From: Nocardia mangyaensis
GTDB taxonomy: Bacteria > Actinomycetota > Actinomycetes > Mycobacteriales > Mycobacteriaceae
Assembly: GCF_001886715.1 (NCBI RefSeq)
Contig: NZ_CP018082.1
Coordinates: forward strand, 186,001 to 250,000
Direction: 5' to 3'
Length of the DNA stretch: 64,000 nucleotides
The translations under genes were made by a program, and so were the position numbers. The notes under the pieces are model-generated. The model had not been told where the DNA came from and ran no database searches. It worked only from the letters and a program-made list of their open reading frames with translations. Below, piece by piece: positions 52,843 to 61,773 of this stretch (the first letter of the stretch is position 1; each line of letters starts with the position of its first letter).

Positions 52843-54698
52843 CCACGAGCACGAAAACGCCGGAAACCACTGTGCTGCAGGAGGAATCCGATCTGGCTGC
52901 CGATTGGCGCGGTATCGCCAAGGAGGACGACACCGTCACCGGCACCGGAAACCTGGTGTTGGCCGGGCGATCTCGACGTCTGTTGCTCGATCTGGTGCGG
53001 CCCTACCGCAAGCAGGCGGTGCTCACCTTCGTGTTGATCCTGCTCGACAACGCGGCCAAGGTGTCGCTGCCGCTGTTCGTGGCCTACGGCCTCGATCACG
53101 GCATCAGTCAGGGCCGACAGGGCAATTGGGCGCCGATGGTGCACACGGTCGTCGGCTTCGTCGCGGTGACCGTGTGCTCCGGTGTCACCACCTTCTGCTT
53201 CCTGCGGGCCTCCGGGTCGCTGAGTCAGCGGGTGCTGTTCGATCTGCGGGTGCGCGCGTTCCAGCACACGCAGAAGCTGAGCGTGGCGTTCCACGAGAAG
53301 TACACCTCGGGCAAGGTCGTCACCCGGCTCACCAGCGATATCGAGGCACTGCAGGAACTGCTCGAAGGTGCGCTGAACGAGGCCTTCGGCGCGATCCTGT
53401 CGGTGGTCACCATCGCGATCCTGCTGGTCTGGCTCGACCCGATGCTGGCCTCGATCGTGCTGCTCGGATTCGTGCCGCTGGTGCTGGTCACCCGGTGGGC
53501 GCAGCGGCGCCAGCGGGCGGGCTACCGGCGCACCCGCGGCGCGATCGCCCGGGTCGTCGTGCAGTTCGTCGAGGCGATGAGCGGGATGCGCGCGGTGCAG
53601 GCGTTCCGCCGCGAAGCGCGCAACCAGGAGGTACTCGGCACCGAGGACGCCGAGTACCAGCGGGCGACGACCACGGCCATCCGCGGCATCGGCGACTACG
53701 TCGGCCTGTCCAACTTCATCGGCAAGCTGACCACGGTGATCGTGCTGCTGGTCGGCGCCTGGCAGGTGATGGAGGGCAATCTGGCGATCGGTGTGCTGGC
53801 CGCCTACCTGCTCTACCTCGACCAGTTCTACGGCCCGCTCGACGAATTGGCCCAGGTGTTCAACTCCTACCAGTCCGCCGCGGCCGCCCTGGAGAAGATC
53901 TCCGGTGTGCTGGAGGAGGAGCCGTCGGTCGCCGAGCCCGCGGACCCGCGCAGCCTCGAGAAGGCCACCGGCGCGGTGCGGATGGACCAGGTCTGGTTCG
54001 GCTACCACGACATCTGCGTGCTGCCCGAGTTCGACCTGGACATCCCGGCCGGTCAGGTAGTGGCCCTCGTCGGCGCCACCGGTGCGGGCAAATCGACGCT
54101 GGCCAAACTGCTCACCCGGTTCTACGACCCGAGCGGCGGCACGATCACCTTGGACGGGGTGGATCTGCGCCGCCTGGTCGACGCCGAACTACGCAGGCAC
54201 GTCGTGATGGTGACCCAGGAGGCCTATCTGTTCTCCGGCACCATCGCCGACAACATCCGGCTCGGCAGGCCCGACGCGACCGACGCCGAGGTCGCCGCCG
54301 CCGCGCGGGCGGTGGGACTCGACGTGTTCGTCGACCAACTGCCCGACGGGTACGCCACCGACGTGCGCACCCGTGGCGGCAGGCTCTCGGCGGGGCAGCG
54401 TCAGCTGGTGGCCTTCGCTCGGGTGTTCCTGGCCGATCCGGCGGTCATCGTGCTGGACGAGGCCACCTCCAGCCTCGACATCCCGGGCGAGCGGCAGGTC
54501 CAGCACGCGCTGGAGACGCTGCTGCGCGACCGGACCGCGGTGATCATCGCGCACCGGCTGTCCACCGTCGCCATCGCCGACCGGGTGCTGGTGCTCGACG
54601 GCGGCCGGATCGTCGAGGACGGGGCACCGCGGGAGTTGATCGCCGGGCAGGGCCGCTTCGCCGGGCTGCACGCCGCGTGGCGGGATTCGCTGGTCTGA
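52839..54698 (+). CDS. ABC exporter half-transporter with canonical catalytic Glu
   Basis: Partner subunit, 619 residues, with six membrane helices (about 50-340) and an ATPase domain. Walker A is GATGAGKSTLAK and Walker B is VIVLDEATSSLD with the catalytic Glu, while its signature is LSAGQRQLVAFAR rather than LSGGQ. In the heterodimer the functional site therefore pairs this Walker A/B with the LSGGQ of the other subunit, and the degenerate site pairs LDD with LSAGQ. This is the known asymmetry of TmrAB- or BmrCD-like exporters. Confidence 0.9.
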   Translation: MTTSTKTPETTVLQEESDLAADWRGIAKEDDTVTGTGNLVLAGRSRRLLLDLVRPYRKQAVLTFVLILLDNAAKVSLPLFVAYGLDHGISQGRQGNWAPMVHTVVGFVAVTVCSGVTTFCFLRASGSLSQRVLFDLRVRAFQHTQKLSVAFHEKYTSGKVVTRLTSDIEALQELLEGALNEAFGAILSVVTIAILLVWLDPMLASIVLLGFVPLVLVTRWAQRRQRAGYRRTRGAIARVVVQFVEAMSGMRAVQAFRREARNQEVLGTEDAEYQRATTTAIRGIGDYVGLSNFIGKLTTVIVLLVGAWQVMEGNLAIGVLAAYLLYLDQFYGPLDELAQVFNSYQSAAAALEKISGVLEEEPSVAEPADPRSLEKATGAVRMDQVWFGYHDICVLPEFDLDIPAGQVVALVGATGAGKSTLAKLLTRFYDPSGGTITLDGVDLRRLVDAELRRHVVMVTQEAYLFSGTIADNIRLGRPDATDAEVAAAARAVGLDVFVDQLPDGYATDVRTRGGRLSAGQRQLVAFARVFLADPAVIVLDEATSSLDIPGERQVQHALETLLRDRTAVIIAHRLSTVAIADRVLVLDGGRIVEDGAPRELIAGQGRFAGLHAAWRDSLV

Positions 54699-54747
54699 TG
54701 GCCCCGTGTTGTACAGCGGTGGGGCTGGTGTCGCTTACCGTAGAGAG

Positions 54748-55365
54748 GTGACGACCCCAGCCCCGGGCCCGGCCGCAGGCCCCACCGAGAACCGACCACC
54801 GTCCCGGTGGCCGTCGGTACTCACCTGGCGTGCCCACGACAACACCCGCATGGAATCGGTGCGCGTCACGGTGAACGGCAACCGGATCAGGGCGGCGGGC
54901 CGGATGATCGGCAGCGCGGGCGAGGAACACCCGGCGTTCAGCGCCTCCTACGACCTGGTCACCGACGAGGCGGGCGCGACGCGGCGATTGTCGCTGCGTA
55001 CCACCACCGCCGCCGGTGAACGCCATGCCTCGATCTCTCGCGACGAGGAGAACTACTGGCTCGTCGACGCGGGCGGCACGCACGTGCGCTCCACCTTCGC
55101 CGGCGCGCTCGATGTCGACGTGGTGCTCAGTCCGTTCTTCAACACGTTGCCGATCCGCCGGTTCTGTCTGCAGAACGCAGTCGGTGACGTGCAGGTCCCC
55201 GTCGTCTACGTGCGCCTGCCGGATCTGCTGGTGCAGGAGGCCGAGCTCACCTACTCGAGCGCGGCCGACGGCATCAATGTGCTCTCGCCGGTCTCCAGCG
55301 CCACGCTGACGGTCGATCCGGAAGGATTCGTCCTCGACTACCCGGGGTTGGCCGAACGGGTGTGA
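54748..55365 (+). CDS. Putative glycolipid-binding family protein (DUF1089)
   Basis: 205-residue soluble protein starting TTPAPGPAAGPTENRPP, then SVLTWRAHDNTRMESVRVTV and LTTTAAGERHASISRDEENY-like strands, SPFFNTLPIRRFCLQ and VVYVRLPDLLVQEAELTYS. These match the DUF1089 family, called putative glycolipid-binding on the basis of a calycin-like fold. GTG 54748 lies 6 nt after TACCGT, a leaderless arrangement. It follows the ABC exporter by 49 bp, but that promoter suggests separate transcription. Confidence 0.72.
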   Translation: MTTPAPGPAAGPTENRPPSRWPSVLTWRAHDNTRMESVRVTVNGNRIRAAGRMIGSAGEEHPAFSASYDLVTDEAGATRRLSLRTTTAAGERHASISRDEENYWLVDAGGTHVRSTFAGALDVDVVLSPFFNTLPIRRFCLQNAVGDVQVPVVYVRLPDLLVQEAELTYSSAADGINVLSPVSSATLTVDPEGFVLDYPGLAERV

Positions 55366-55434
55366 CGCCGGAACTGCTGACGCGGAGCGGGATTCGCCGT
55401 GCGCTGAAGACGACGCGCGACGTCGACCGGGGAT

Positions 55435-56382
55435 TCAGAGGGCGCGGAGCACCCCACCCTGCTGACCGGCTCGATGCAGGTCTGCGAGCCAATCGCCGAC
55501 GCCAGGGGCGATGCCGGTGATGTCCCACTGGCTGCGGCCCTCGTAGGCGGTGCGCCCGCGGTAACCCGCCTCGACAAGTTCGCCGAGGGTGCCGTCCGCG
55601 CGCAGTGCGTCGCGGGCGGCGACCAGCGCGTCGATGGTTTCGTCGAGCACCCGCTCGAGTGCGGTGGCGTTCGGTTCGCAGATCGCGCGCACCAGGTCGG
55701 GGGCGGTCCCGGCGACCCGGGTGCCGTCGCGGAACGAGCCGGCCGCCAAACCCAGTGCCAACTCCCCGCCCGCCGCGCCTGCCGCCGCGAGCGCTTCGGC
55801 GAGCACATGGGGCAGATGCGAGATCCGTGCGACGGCCCGATCGTGTTCCTCGGCGACCACCGGAACGACCACCGACCCGCAGTCCAGCGCCAGCCGAACG
55901 ACCCGCAACCACGGCTCGACCCGCGTGCCCTCGTCCACCCCGACCGCCCACACCGCATCGCGGAACAACTCGGGATCGGTTGCCGCCCAGCCGGACTCGG
56001 AGGTGCCTGTCATCGGATGCCCGCCGACATAGCCGGCCTGCAAGCCCTGTTCGCGCACTGCGTCGGCGACTGGCACCTTGATGCTGACCACATCGGTCAG
56101 CGGGCACCACGGCGCGTGGACGGCGATCTCGGCCAGGAGGCGCCCGACGGCAGGCATCGGCACCGCGAGCACCAGCAGCGCGTCGGCCGCCGCGGCCCGT
56201 CGCAGCACCGCGGACAACTCGCCCGAGACATCGAATCCGTCACGACGCGCCGCTTCGATGCCGGACTCGGACCGGTTGTAGCCGAACGCCTCGTACCCGG
56301 CCGCGACCGCGGCGCGCAGCAGTGAGCCGCCGATCAGGCCGGTTCCGAGGACACAGACAGCAGCACGTGGGTCGAGGGTCAC
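55435..56382 (-). CDS. tyrA: Prephenate dehydrogenase
   Basis: NAD(P)-dependent enzyme of tyrosine synthesis, converting prephenate to 4-hydroxyphenylpyruvate. The 315-residue protein begins with the nucleotide loop VCVLGTGLIGGSLLRAA, has VPMPAVGRLLAEI, PLTDVVSIKVPVADAV, GGHPMTGTSESGW with the catalytic His, and HDRAVARISHLPHVLAEAL. No ACT or chorismate-mutase domain is fused. Start GTG 56382 has CAATCT six bases upstream. It is divergent from the TadA-associated gene. Confidence 0.9.
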   Translation of the reverse strand: MTLDPRAAVCVLGTGLIGGSLLRAAVAAGYEAFGYNRSESGIEAARRDGFDVSGELSAVLRRAAAADALLVLAVPMPAVGRLLAEIAVHAPWCPLTDVVSIKVPVADAVREQGLQAGYVGGHPMTGTSESGWAATDPELFRDAVWAVGVDEGTRVEPWLRVVRLALDCGSVVVPVVAEEHDRAVARISHLPHVLAEALAAAGAAGGELALGLAAGSFRDGTRVAGTAPDLVRAICEPNATALERVLDETIDALVAARDALRADGTLGELVEAGYRGRTAYEGRSQWDITGIAPGVGDWLADLHRAGQQGGVLRAL

Positions 56383-56440
56383 CGGAACAGATTGGCACAC
56401 GAGTTCATCATTGCGGGCGGGACAGACTACCGTTTGGTCC

Positions 56441-56980
56441 ATGGCAGCACAGCGCTCGAGCACGAACAGGGCGACGTCGGATGACGACTTCGACGTCGAA
56501 GGGTTCGCGGTGGCGGTGGTCCGTGAAGAAGGCACCTGGCGGTGTAGTCCCCTCAGCAACGACGCGCTCGTCGATCTGTCGGTCGCCGAGACCGAGCTGA
56601 AGGCATTGCGCAGTTCAGGCGCGGTGTTCGGGCTGCTCGACGTCGATGACGAGTTCTTCATCGTGTTGCGCCCCGCGCCCAGCGGCACCCGCCTGCTCGT
56701 CTCCGACGCGACCGCGGCGATCGACTACGACATCGCCGCCGATGTCCTCGACGCGCTCAACGTCGAGATCCCCGACATCGATCCCGACGAACTCGACGAC
56801 GTCGAACCGTGGGAAGAGGGCGACCTCGGCGTCCTCGCCGACCTCGGCCTCCCCGAACCGGTCCTCAGCGTGATCCTCGCCGAGACCGACCTCTACCCCG
56901 ACGAGCAGCTCGGCATGATCGCCCAGCGGCTCGGTTTCGCCGACGAATTCGCGGCGGTGCTGGACAAACTGCCCAGGTGA
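56441..56980 (+). CDS. tRNA adenosine deaminase-associated protein
   Basis: 179-residue acidic protein always found before tadA in actinobacteria. It shows FAVAVVREEGTWRCSPL, then FGLLDVDDEFFIVLRPA and VLADLGLPEPVLSVILAETD, with a strongly acidic middle region. Its function is unknown; by position it may assist TadA. TACCGT lies 7 nt before the ATG at 56441, suggesting leaderless transcription. Its stop overlaps the tadA GTG (GTGA). Confidence 0.85.
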   Translation: MAAQRSSTNRATSDDDFDVEGFAVAVVREEGTWRCSPLSNDALVDLSVAETELKALRSSGAVFGLLDVDDEFFIVLRPAPSGTRLLVSDATAAIDYDIAADVLDALNVEIPDIDPDELDDVEPWEEGDLGVLADLGLPEPVLSVILAETDLYPDEQLGMIAQRLGFADEFAAVLDKLPR

Positions 56981-57441
56981 CCGACCACACCGTGTCCGAT
57001 CACGACATGGTGCGCGCCGCGATCGCGGCGGCCGCCGCCGCCGACCCGCGCGATGTGCCGGTCGGCGCCGTCGTCTTCGACGCCGGGGGTCGCGAGCTCG
57101 CCCGCGCCGCGAACGCGCGGGAAGCACTCGGCGACCCCACCGCGCACGCCGAGATCCTGGCCCTGCGCCGCGCCGCCGCCGTGCACGGTGACGGCTGGCG
57201 GCTCGAAGGCGCGACCCTCGCCGTCACCCTCGAACCCTGCACGATGTGCGCGGGCGCGCTGGTCGCGGCCCGCGTCGGGAAGGTGGTCTTCGGGGCCTGG
57301 GAACCCAAGACCGGCGCCGTCGGCTCGCTCTGGGACGTCGTGCGCGACCGCCGCCTCAACCACCGCCCTGAAGTCCGCGGCGGAATCCTCGAGCGCGACT
57401 GCGCCGCCCTCCTCGACAGTTTCTTCCGAACCCAGCGCTGA
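56977..57441 (+). CDS. tadA: tRNA-specific adenosine deaminase TadA
   Basis: Zinc deaminase that makes inosine at the wobble position of tRNA-Arg(ACG), which is encoded about 10 kb away in this window. The 154-residue protein has the zinc site HAEILALR (His and catalytic Glu) and EPCTMCAGAL (two Cys), plus VPVGAVVFDAGG. GTG 56977 overlaps the previous stop by one codon frame (GTGA). It is followed by tRNA-Ser(CGA) after 46 bp. Confidence 0.93.
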   Translation: MTDHTVSDHDMVRAAIAAAAAADPRDVPVGAVVFDAGGRELARAANAREALGDPTAHAEILALRRAAAVHGDGWRLEGATLAVTLEPCTMCAGALVAARVGKVVFGAWEPKTGAVGSLWDVVRDRRLNHRPEVRGGILERDCAALLDSFFRTQR

Positions 57442-57487
57442 CCAGCCGATTTAACGATCCTGGACCCCCTCCGGTATCGTAGGCGGC

Positions 57488-57578
57488 GGTGGCGTGTCCG
57501 AGCGGCCTAAGGAGCACGCCTCGAAAGCGTGTGACGGGTAACCCCCGTCCGAGGGTTCAAATCCCTCCGCCACCGCCA
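57488..57578 (+). tRNA. tRNA-Ser (CGA anticodon)
   Basis: Acceptor stem GGTGGCG pairs with CGCCACC; the anticodon arm cacgc-ctCGAaa-gcgtg presents CGA; a long variable arm and GGTTCAAATCC follow; discriminator G and encoded CCA end the gene. Confidence 0.94.
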
Positions 57579-57580
57579 AG

Positions 57581-57612
57581 AAGCCCTCACCTGTTCGCCC
57601 AGGTGGGGGCTT
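57581..57612 (+). terminator. Hairpin terminator after tRNA-Ser(CGA)
   Basis: A 13-bp inverted repeat with one G-T pair (57581-57593 and 57600-57612) around TTCGCC lies two bases after the tRNA. It also faces the end of the convergent GlxA-type gene. Confidence 0.8.
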
Positions 57613-57644
57613 CGTCGTTGGGTGGGCGGTGTGGCCGCCATCGG

Positions 57645-58631
57645 TCAGATCGGGTGCGGAGATGCCTGAGCTGTGCCCTGTCGGGCGCGGAAGGCGTTGC
57701 GGTAGGCGGAGGGGGAGGTTCGCAGGGACTTGGCGAAGTGGTGGCGGAAGGTGACGGGGGTGGCGAAGCCGGCCGCCGTGGCTACTTCTTCGACGGGGGC
57801 GTCGCCGGTTTCGAGCATTTCCAGGGCGGCTTGGATGCGTTGGGCGATCAGCCATTTGCTCGGAGTGGTGCCGGTCGAGCGGACGAAATGGCGTAGGTAG
57901 GTGCGTGGGGACAGGCCTGCGATGTCGGCAAGGTCGGGGACGCCGATCGGGTCGGCGAGGTGTTCGATGGCCCAGGTGAGGCTGCGGGCGATCGGGGCGT
58001 CGAGTGGTTCGGGAGGCATGGGCGACTCGATGTACTGGGCTTGGCCGCCCGCGCGGTGGGGCTGGATGACCAGGCGTCGGGCGACGGCGTTCGCGACGGC
58101 GGTACCGAGGTCCTTGCGGACCAGGTGCAGCGCGAGGTCCAGGCCGGCGGCGCAGCCCGCGCTGGTGAGGATGTCGCCCTCGTCGGTGTAGAGCGGTTCG
58201 GGGTCGACCTCGATGGCGGGGTAGCGCTCGCGCAGCAGGTCGGCGTAGCGCCAGTGGGTGGTGGCGCGCCGGCCGTCGAGCAGGCCCGCGGCGGCCAGGG
58301 CGAACGCGCCGGAGCAGATCGAGACGACCCGGGAGCCCCGGTGATGGGCCAGTTGGAGTGCCTCGATCAGCGCGGGGGAGGTCTCGGCCCGCGGATCGGC
58401 GACGCTGGGGACGACGACGGTGTCCGCGGCGGCGAACTCGGCCAGCCCGTGCGGACTGCTCAGCGTCGCCCCGCCGATCACCCGGATCGGCTCGGGTGTC
58501 TCGGTGCACACGGTCAGCTCGTACCAGGGCTGATCGATGTCAGGCCAGACCAGACCGAACACCTCGATGACGATGCCCGTCTCGAACGAGGTCATCCCGT
58601 CGTACGCCAGAACCGACACTGTCGAAGCCAT
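57645..58631 (-). CDS. GlxA-type transcriptional regulator (DJ-1/PfpI plus AraC)
   Basis: 328-residue regulator. The N-terminal DJ-1/PfpI domain (1-195) has SVLAYDGMTSFETGIVIEVF and the elbow VSICSGAFALAAAG; the C-terminal AraC domain (about 215-320) has two helix-turn-helices (VPDLADIAGLSPRTYLRHFV and EEVATAAGFATPVTFRHHFA). Such proteins usually activate genes for an amide, nitrile or isonitrile catabolic step. TAAGAT lies 6 nt before the ATG. The divergent neighbour is only a short ORF, so its target is not evident. Confidence 0.88.
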   Translation of the reverse strand: MASTVSVLAYDGMTSFETGIVIEVFGLVWPDIDQPWYELTVCTETPEPIRVIGGATLSSPHGLAEFAAADTVVVPSVADPRAETSPALIEALQLAHHRGSRVVSICSGAFALAAAGLLDGRRATTHWRYADLLRERYPAIEVDPEPLYTDEGDILTSAGCAAGLDLALHLVRKDLGTAVANAVARRLVIQPHRAGGQAQYIESPMPPEPLDAPIARSLTWAIEHLADPIGVPDLADIAGLSPRTYLRHFVRSTGTTPSKWLIAQRIQAALEMLETGDAPVEEVATAAGFATPVTFRHHFAKSLRTSPSAYRNAFRARQGTAQASPHPI

Positions 58632-58701
58632 GTCTGAATCTTAGCGATAGTCGTCACCTACGCCACTTCTTCCGAGCTCGCGAAGCTCGGACGATGAAGT
58701 C

Positions 58702-58848
58702 ATGGTGAAGTACTTGAAGGAATTCGCCCTCGGCATCCACGCCGCCAACGCGATCCGTCACGGCAACCGACCACCGGCCCGTGCCAGGCAGCCTCGCCCG
58801 AACGGCGCGCGACCGTGTGCCCAAGTGCCACAAGATCATCCAGGGTAG
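58702..58848 (+). CDS. Possible small protein, 48 aa, divergent from GlxA-type gene
   Basis: The frame reads MVKYLKEFALGIHAANAIRH, then a Pro/Arg-rich tail ending VPQDHPG. The first 20 residues form a good amphipathic helix, and the tail looks like non-coding translation, so the gene may be truncated. No clear ribosome site is present. It lies 70 bp from the start of the divergent GlxA-type regulator. It could be a remnant of that regulator's target gene. Confidence 0.3.
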   Translation: MVKYLKEFALGIHAANAIRHGNRPPARARQPRPNGARPCAQVPQDHPG

Positions 58849-58988
58849 AGGCGTCGCGGTACTTGTCGGCGGCGTGATCAATCCAGGTGAGGGTGCCATT
58901 TTGTCGGGTGTTCACTCGGGACGGCACTGGCCGCGGGGCCGGACGTAATAGACTGGGAGTACCGAAATCCGGGAAGGAACGATGTCTT

Positions 58989-59237
58989 ATGCGCGGGCGA
59001 CAGCCGCCACCCGCGAAGTCCGGGATCGGGCTCGGGGGGAAGCTTCTGGTTCTTGTCGTGCTCGGATGGGTGGCCGTCGGGCTGCTCGCGGCCGGGCAGC
59101 GGCAGTACTTCGCGCAATTGCCCCGGGAATGCGCGGATTGGGCGACCATCGCGGTGACGGCGGCGGCGGGGCCGGCCAACTATGTGGGTCTCAATCCGCG
59201 GGTCACCCAGTGTCAGGTTCCGCAGCCGAGTCAGTAG
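58989..59237 (+). CDS. Small membrane-anchored protein, 82 aa
   Basis: 82-residue protein with a basic N-terminus (MRGRQPPPAKSG), one membrane helix (GGKLLVLVVLGWVAVGLLAA), and an outside tail containing two Cys (RECADWATIAVTAAAGPANY ... VTQCQV) that could form a disulfide. GGAAGG lies eleven bases before the ATG at 58989; a TAGACT element at 58949-58954 may be its -10 box. The overlapping frame from 58982 is Arg-rich and rejected. Function unknown. Confidence 0.65.
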   Translation: MRGRQPPPAKSGIGLGGKLLVLVVLGWVAVGLLAAGQRQYFAQLPRECADWATIAVTAAAGPANYVGLNPRVTQCQVPQPSQ

Positions 59238-59269
59238 GCGCGCGGGCGGTTGCACGCCTCGAACGCGAA

Positions 59270-59299
59270 GAAGGGGCCATCCGGTCGGACGGCCCCTTC
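59270..59299. terminator. Convergent hairpin before the MMPL gene end
   Basis: GAAGGGGCC and GGCCCCTTC (59270-59278, 59291-59299) pair, with a further TCC/GGA inner stem after one mismatch. It lies between the small gene on the plus strand and the MMPL gene stop. Confidence 0.7.
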
Positions 59300-59311
59300 C
59301 GCAGGTCGGTG

Positions 59312-61597
59312 TCAGGGATTCGTGTCGACGGGTGTCTTCTGCGGTTGCAGCTCCCGTAGCCGAGCGCCCTCCACATCGATGTCGGGCACGATCTTGTCCA
59401 GCCACTGGGGCATCCACCAGGCCCACTTGCCGAGCAGGACGAGCAGTGCCGGGATCAGCACCATCCGCACGACGAAGGCGTCCAGCGCCACACCGGCGGC
59501 GAGCGCGAAGCCCATCGACTTCGCGGTGACATCGGTTTCGAGCAGGAACGAGCCGAACACCGAGATCATGATGATCGCCGCGCAGGTCACCACGCGCGCA
59601 CCGTGGTGATAGCCCTTCACCACGGCCTCGGTGGGCGTCGCGCCGTGCACGAATTCCTCGCGCATCCGGGTCACCAGGAACACCTGGTAGTCCATGGCGA
59701 GGCCGAACACCAAGCCGATCAACATGATCGGGAGGAAACTGACGAGGGGATGTGGGTCCTCGATCAGGCCGAGCTTGCCCTCCTGGAAGATCAGCACCGT
59801 CGCGCCGAAGGTCGCCGCCATCGACAGCAGGAAGCCGAGCGCGGCGGTGAGCGGGACCAGGATCGAGCGGAACACCAGGATCAGCAGGATGAACGCGGCA
59901 CCGGCCACGATCGCCATGTAGGGGACGATCTTGCTCAGCAGCACGTGGTCGATGTCGGCGTAGATGGCGGTGGTGCCGGTGATGCCGTAGGACATGTTGT
60001 ACTGCTCGTTCAACGCCGCTTCGGCATCGCGCGCCGACTGTACGAGATCCTTGGTGGACTGTGCGTTGGGACCGGACTTGGGGATTCCGTTGAGCAGCGC
60101 GCCCGCCCCGTCTTCGCTCATCTGCGGCTCGGTGACCAGATCCATGTCGGGGTAGGAGGCGAGTTGGGCGCGCAAGGCGTCCAACGCCTCCGGACGCTGG
60201 TCGGCGGGGGTGTCACTGAGGTCGACGGCCACCTGCAGCACGCCGTTGCTGCCCTCGCCGAAGCCCTCGGTGCGCAGGTCGTAGGCCTGACGGACGGTGC
60301 TCGTCTTGGGCATGCTGTCCTCGCCGGGCAGACCGAGATTCAGGTTGAGCGCGGGTGCGGCGAGCAGACCGAGCACCACGATGGCCAGCACCATGGTGAT
60401 CGCGGGCGCCTTGGCGATCACCCGCGCGACGCGGGTGCCGTTGGTGACGATGCTGTCGTCTTCGGGATCGTGCTGGGCGATCACCGGCAGCTTCGGTCTG
60501 AACAGTGACTTTCCGAACGCGCCGAGCAGTGCCGGCATCAGCGTGATGGCGGTGAGCACGGCGAACGCGGCCGCGACGGCGCCACCCAGACCCATGAACG
60601 TCAGGAATCTGACCCCGACGATGCTCAGGCCGACCAGCGCGATGATGACGGTGAGTCCGGCGAAGACGACCGCCGAGCCCGCCGTACCCAGCGCGGTGCC
60701 CGCGGCTTCCTCGGCCGAGTCCTGCACGGCGAGTTCGTGTTTGTACCGGGAGACGATGAACAGCGCGTAGTCGATCGAGAGCGCGATGCCGATCATCGAG
60801 GCGAGGAACGTGGTGAAGCTGGGCACCGAGAGCGCCGAGGTGGACAGGAAGATCAGTGAGGTCGCCGCGCCGAGGCCGACGATCGCGGTGATGATCGGGA
60901 CGAACGCGGCCACGATCGCGCCGAACGCCACGACCATCACCACCAGGGCGACGGCCATACCGATCAGCTCGGACTTGCCGCTGGGCATCTCCTGTTCCAT
61001 CGCGATGGTGCCGCTGATCTCCACGGTCAGCCCACCTTCGCGCGCGGCCTCGCCCACGGCGTAGGCGGCTTCGCGATCCTCGGCGGTGATGTCGGCGAAA
61101 TCGGTGATGGTGAACGGGACGCTGAAGAAGGCGACGGTCTCGGGCGCCTCGGTGTTGAGCACGTTCAGCGGCGCGCCGCTGCACGTCGAGGGATCGGGTT
61201 GCTCGGTGAGACAACCCATTTCCTCGGTGGCGGTGATCGGATCGATGATCGGTTCGGAGTGGTCGACGATGTCGAGCCCGTCGAGCCGCTCGATGATCCC
61301 GGTGATCGCTGCCCGGTTGGCCGGATCGGTGAGCTTCTGCCCGGCGGGTGCCCCGATGACATAGGTGCCGGTGACAGCGTCGAAGGCGAAGGCCTCCGAC
61401 ATGCCGGGGAAATGTTCGTCGAGGATCTCGGTGGCCCGTTCCGACGGCAGGTTCGGCATGCTGAAGTCGTCGGTCATCGGCTTCTGCAGCTGGGCGCCGA
61501 GACCGCCGAGCAGCAAGAACAACAGCAACCAGGCGGGTAGCACGATCCATTTGCGGCGAAAGGCCAGCTTGCCCCACCGGTACAGATAGACGGACAC
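59312..61597 (-). CDS. MMPL/RND-family transporter (copy 1)
   Basis: 761-residue inner-membrane lipid or drug exporter of the MMPL type with 12 membrane helices and two porter domains. The proton-relay Asp-Tyr pairs are present: IALSIDYALFIVSRYKHE (D276-Y277) and GLAMDYQVFLVTRMREEF in the second half. GTG 61597 follows GAGGAGA at six bases. The long frame extending to 62596 is a shadow of the neighbouring gene. It is a tandem paralogue of the next gene, from which a terminator separates it. Confidence 0.9.
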   Translation of the reverse strand: MSVYLYRWGKLAFRRKWIVLPAWLLLFLLLGGLGAQLQKPMTDDFSMPNLPSERATEILDEHFPGMSEAFAFDAVTGTYVIGAPAGQKLTDPANRAAITGIIERLDGLDIVDHSEPIIDPITATEEMGCLTEQPDPSTCSGAPLNVLNTEAPETVAFFSVPFTITDFADITAEDREAAYAVGEAAREGGLTVEISGTIAMEQEMPSGKSELIGMAVALVVMVVAFGAIVAAFVPIITAIVGLGAATSLIFLSTSALSVPSFTTFLASMIGIALSIDYALFIVSRYKHELAVQDSAEEAAGTALGTAGSAVVFAGLTVIIALVGLSIVGVRFLTFMGLGGAVAAAFAVLTAITLMPALLGAFGKSLFRPKLPVIAQHDPEDDSIVTNGTRVARVIAKAPAITMVLAIVVLGLLAAPALNLNLGLPGEDSMPKTSTVRQAYDLRTEGFGEGSNGVLQVAVDLSDTPADQRPEALDALRAQLASYPDMDLVTEPQMSEDGAGALLNGIPKSGPNAQSTKDLVQSARDAEAALNEQYNMSYGITGTTAIYADIDHVLLSKIVPYMAIVAGAAFILLILVFRSILVPLTAALGFLLSMAATFGATVLIFQEGKLGLIEDPHPLVSFLPIMLIGLVFGLAMDYQVFLVTRMREEFVHGATPTEAVVKGYHHGARVVTCAAIIMISVFGSFLLETDVTAKSMGFALAAGVALDAFVVRMVLIPALLVLLGKWAWWMPQWLDKIVPDIDVEGARLRELQPQKTPVDTNP

Positions 61598-61722
61598 GGA
61601 ATTCTCCTCGCGGTGATCGGTGCAGAGCGCGGATCGGGAGGTGGAGCCGGTCGAGCTAGCCCCGAGTCTGCTGCCCGGTCGGTGCGATATCAAGCACCCG
61701 CTCACGCCAGTGGCGAAACAAC

Positions 61723-61758
61723 ACGACCCCGCAATCCGGTGACGGATTGCGGGGTCGT
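61723..61758 (-). terminator. 16-bp perfect hairpin between the two MMPL genes
   Basis: Arms 61723-61738 and 61743-61758 pair perfectly around GTGA; on the minus strand TGTTGTTTCG follows. It ends transcription of the upstream MMPL copy, so copy 1 probably has its own promoter. Confidence 0.85.
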
Positions 61759-61773
61759 TGGCGTCGACGCAGG

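Noticed and set aside
58982..59359. 125-codon plus-strand frame starting MSYARATA
   Set aside because: It is Arg/Gly-rich and out of frame with the membrane-helix protein at 58989, which has clear protein features.
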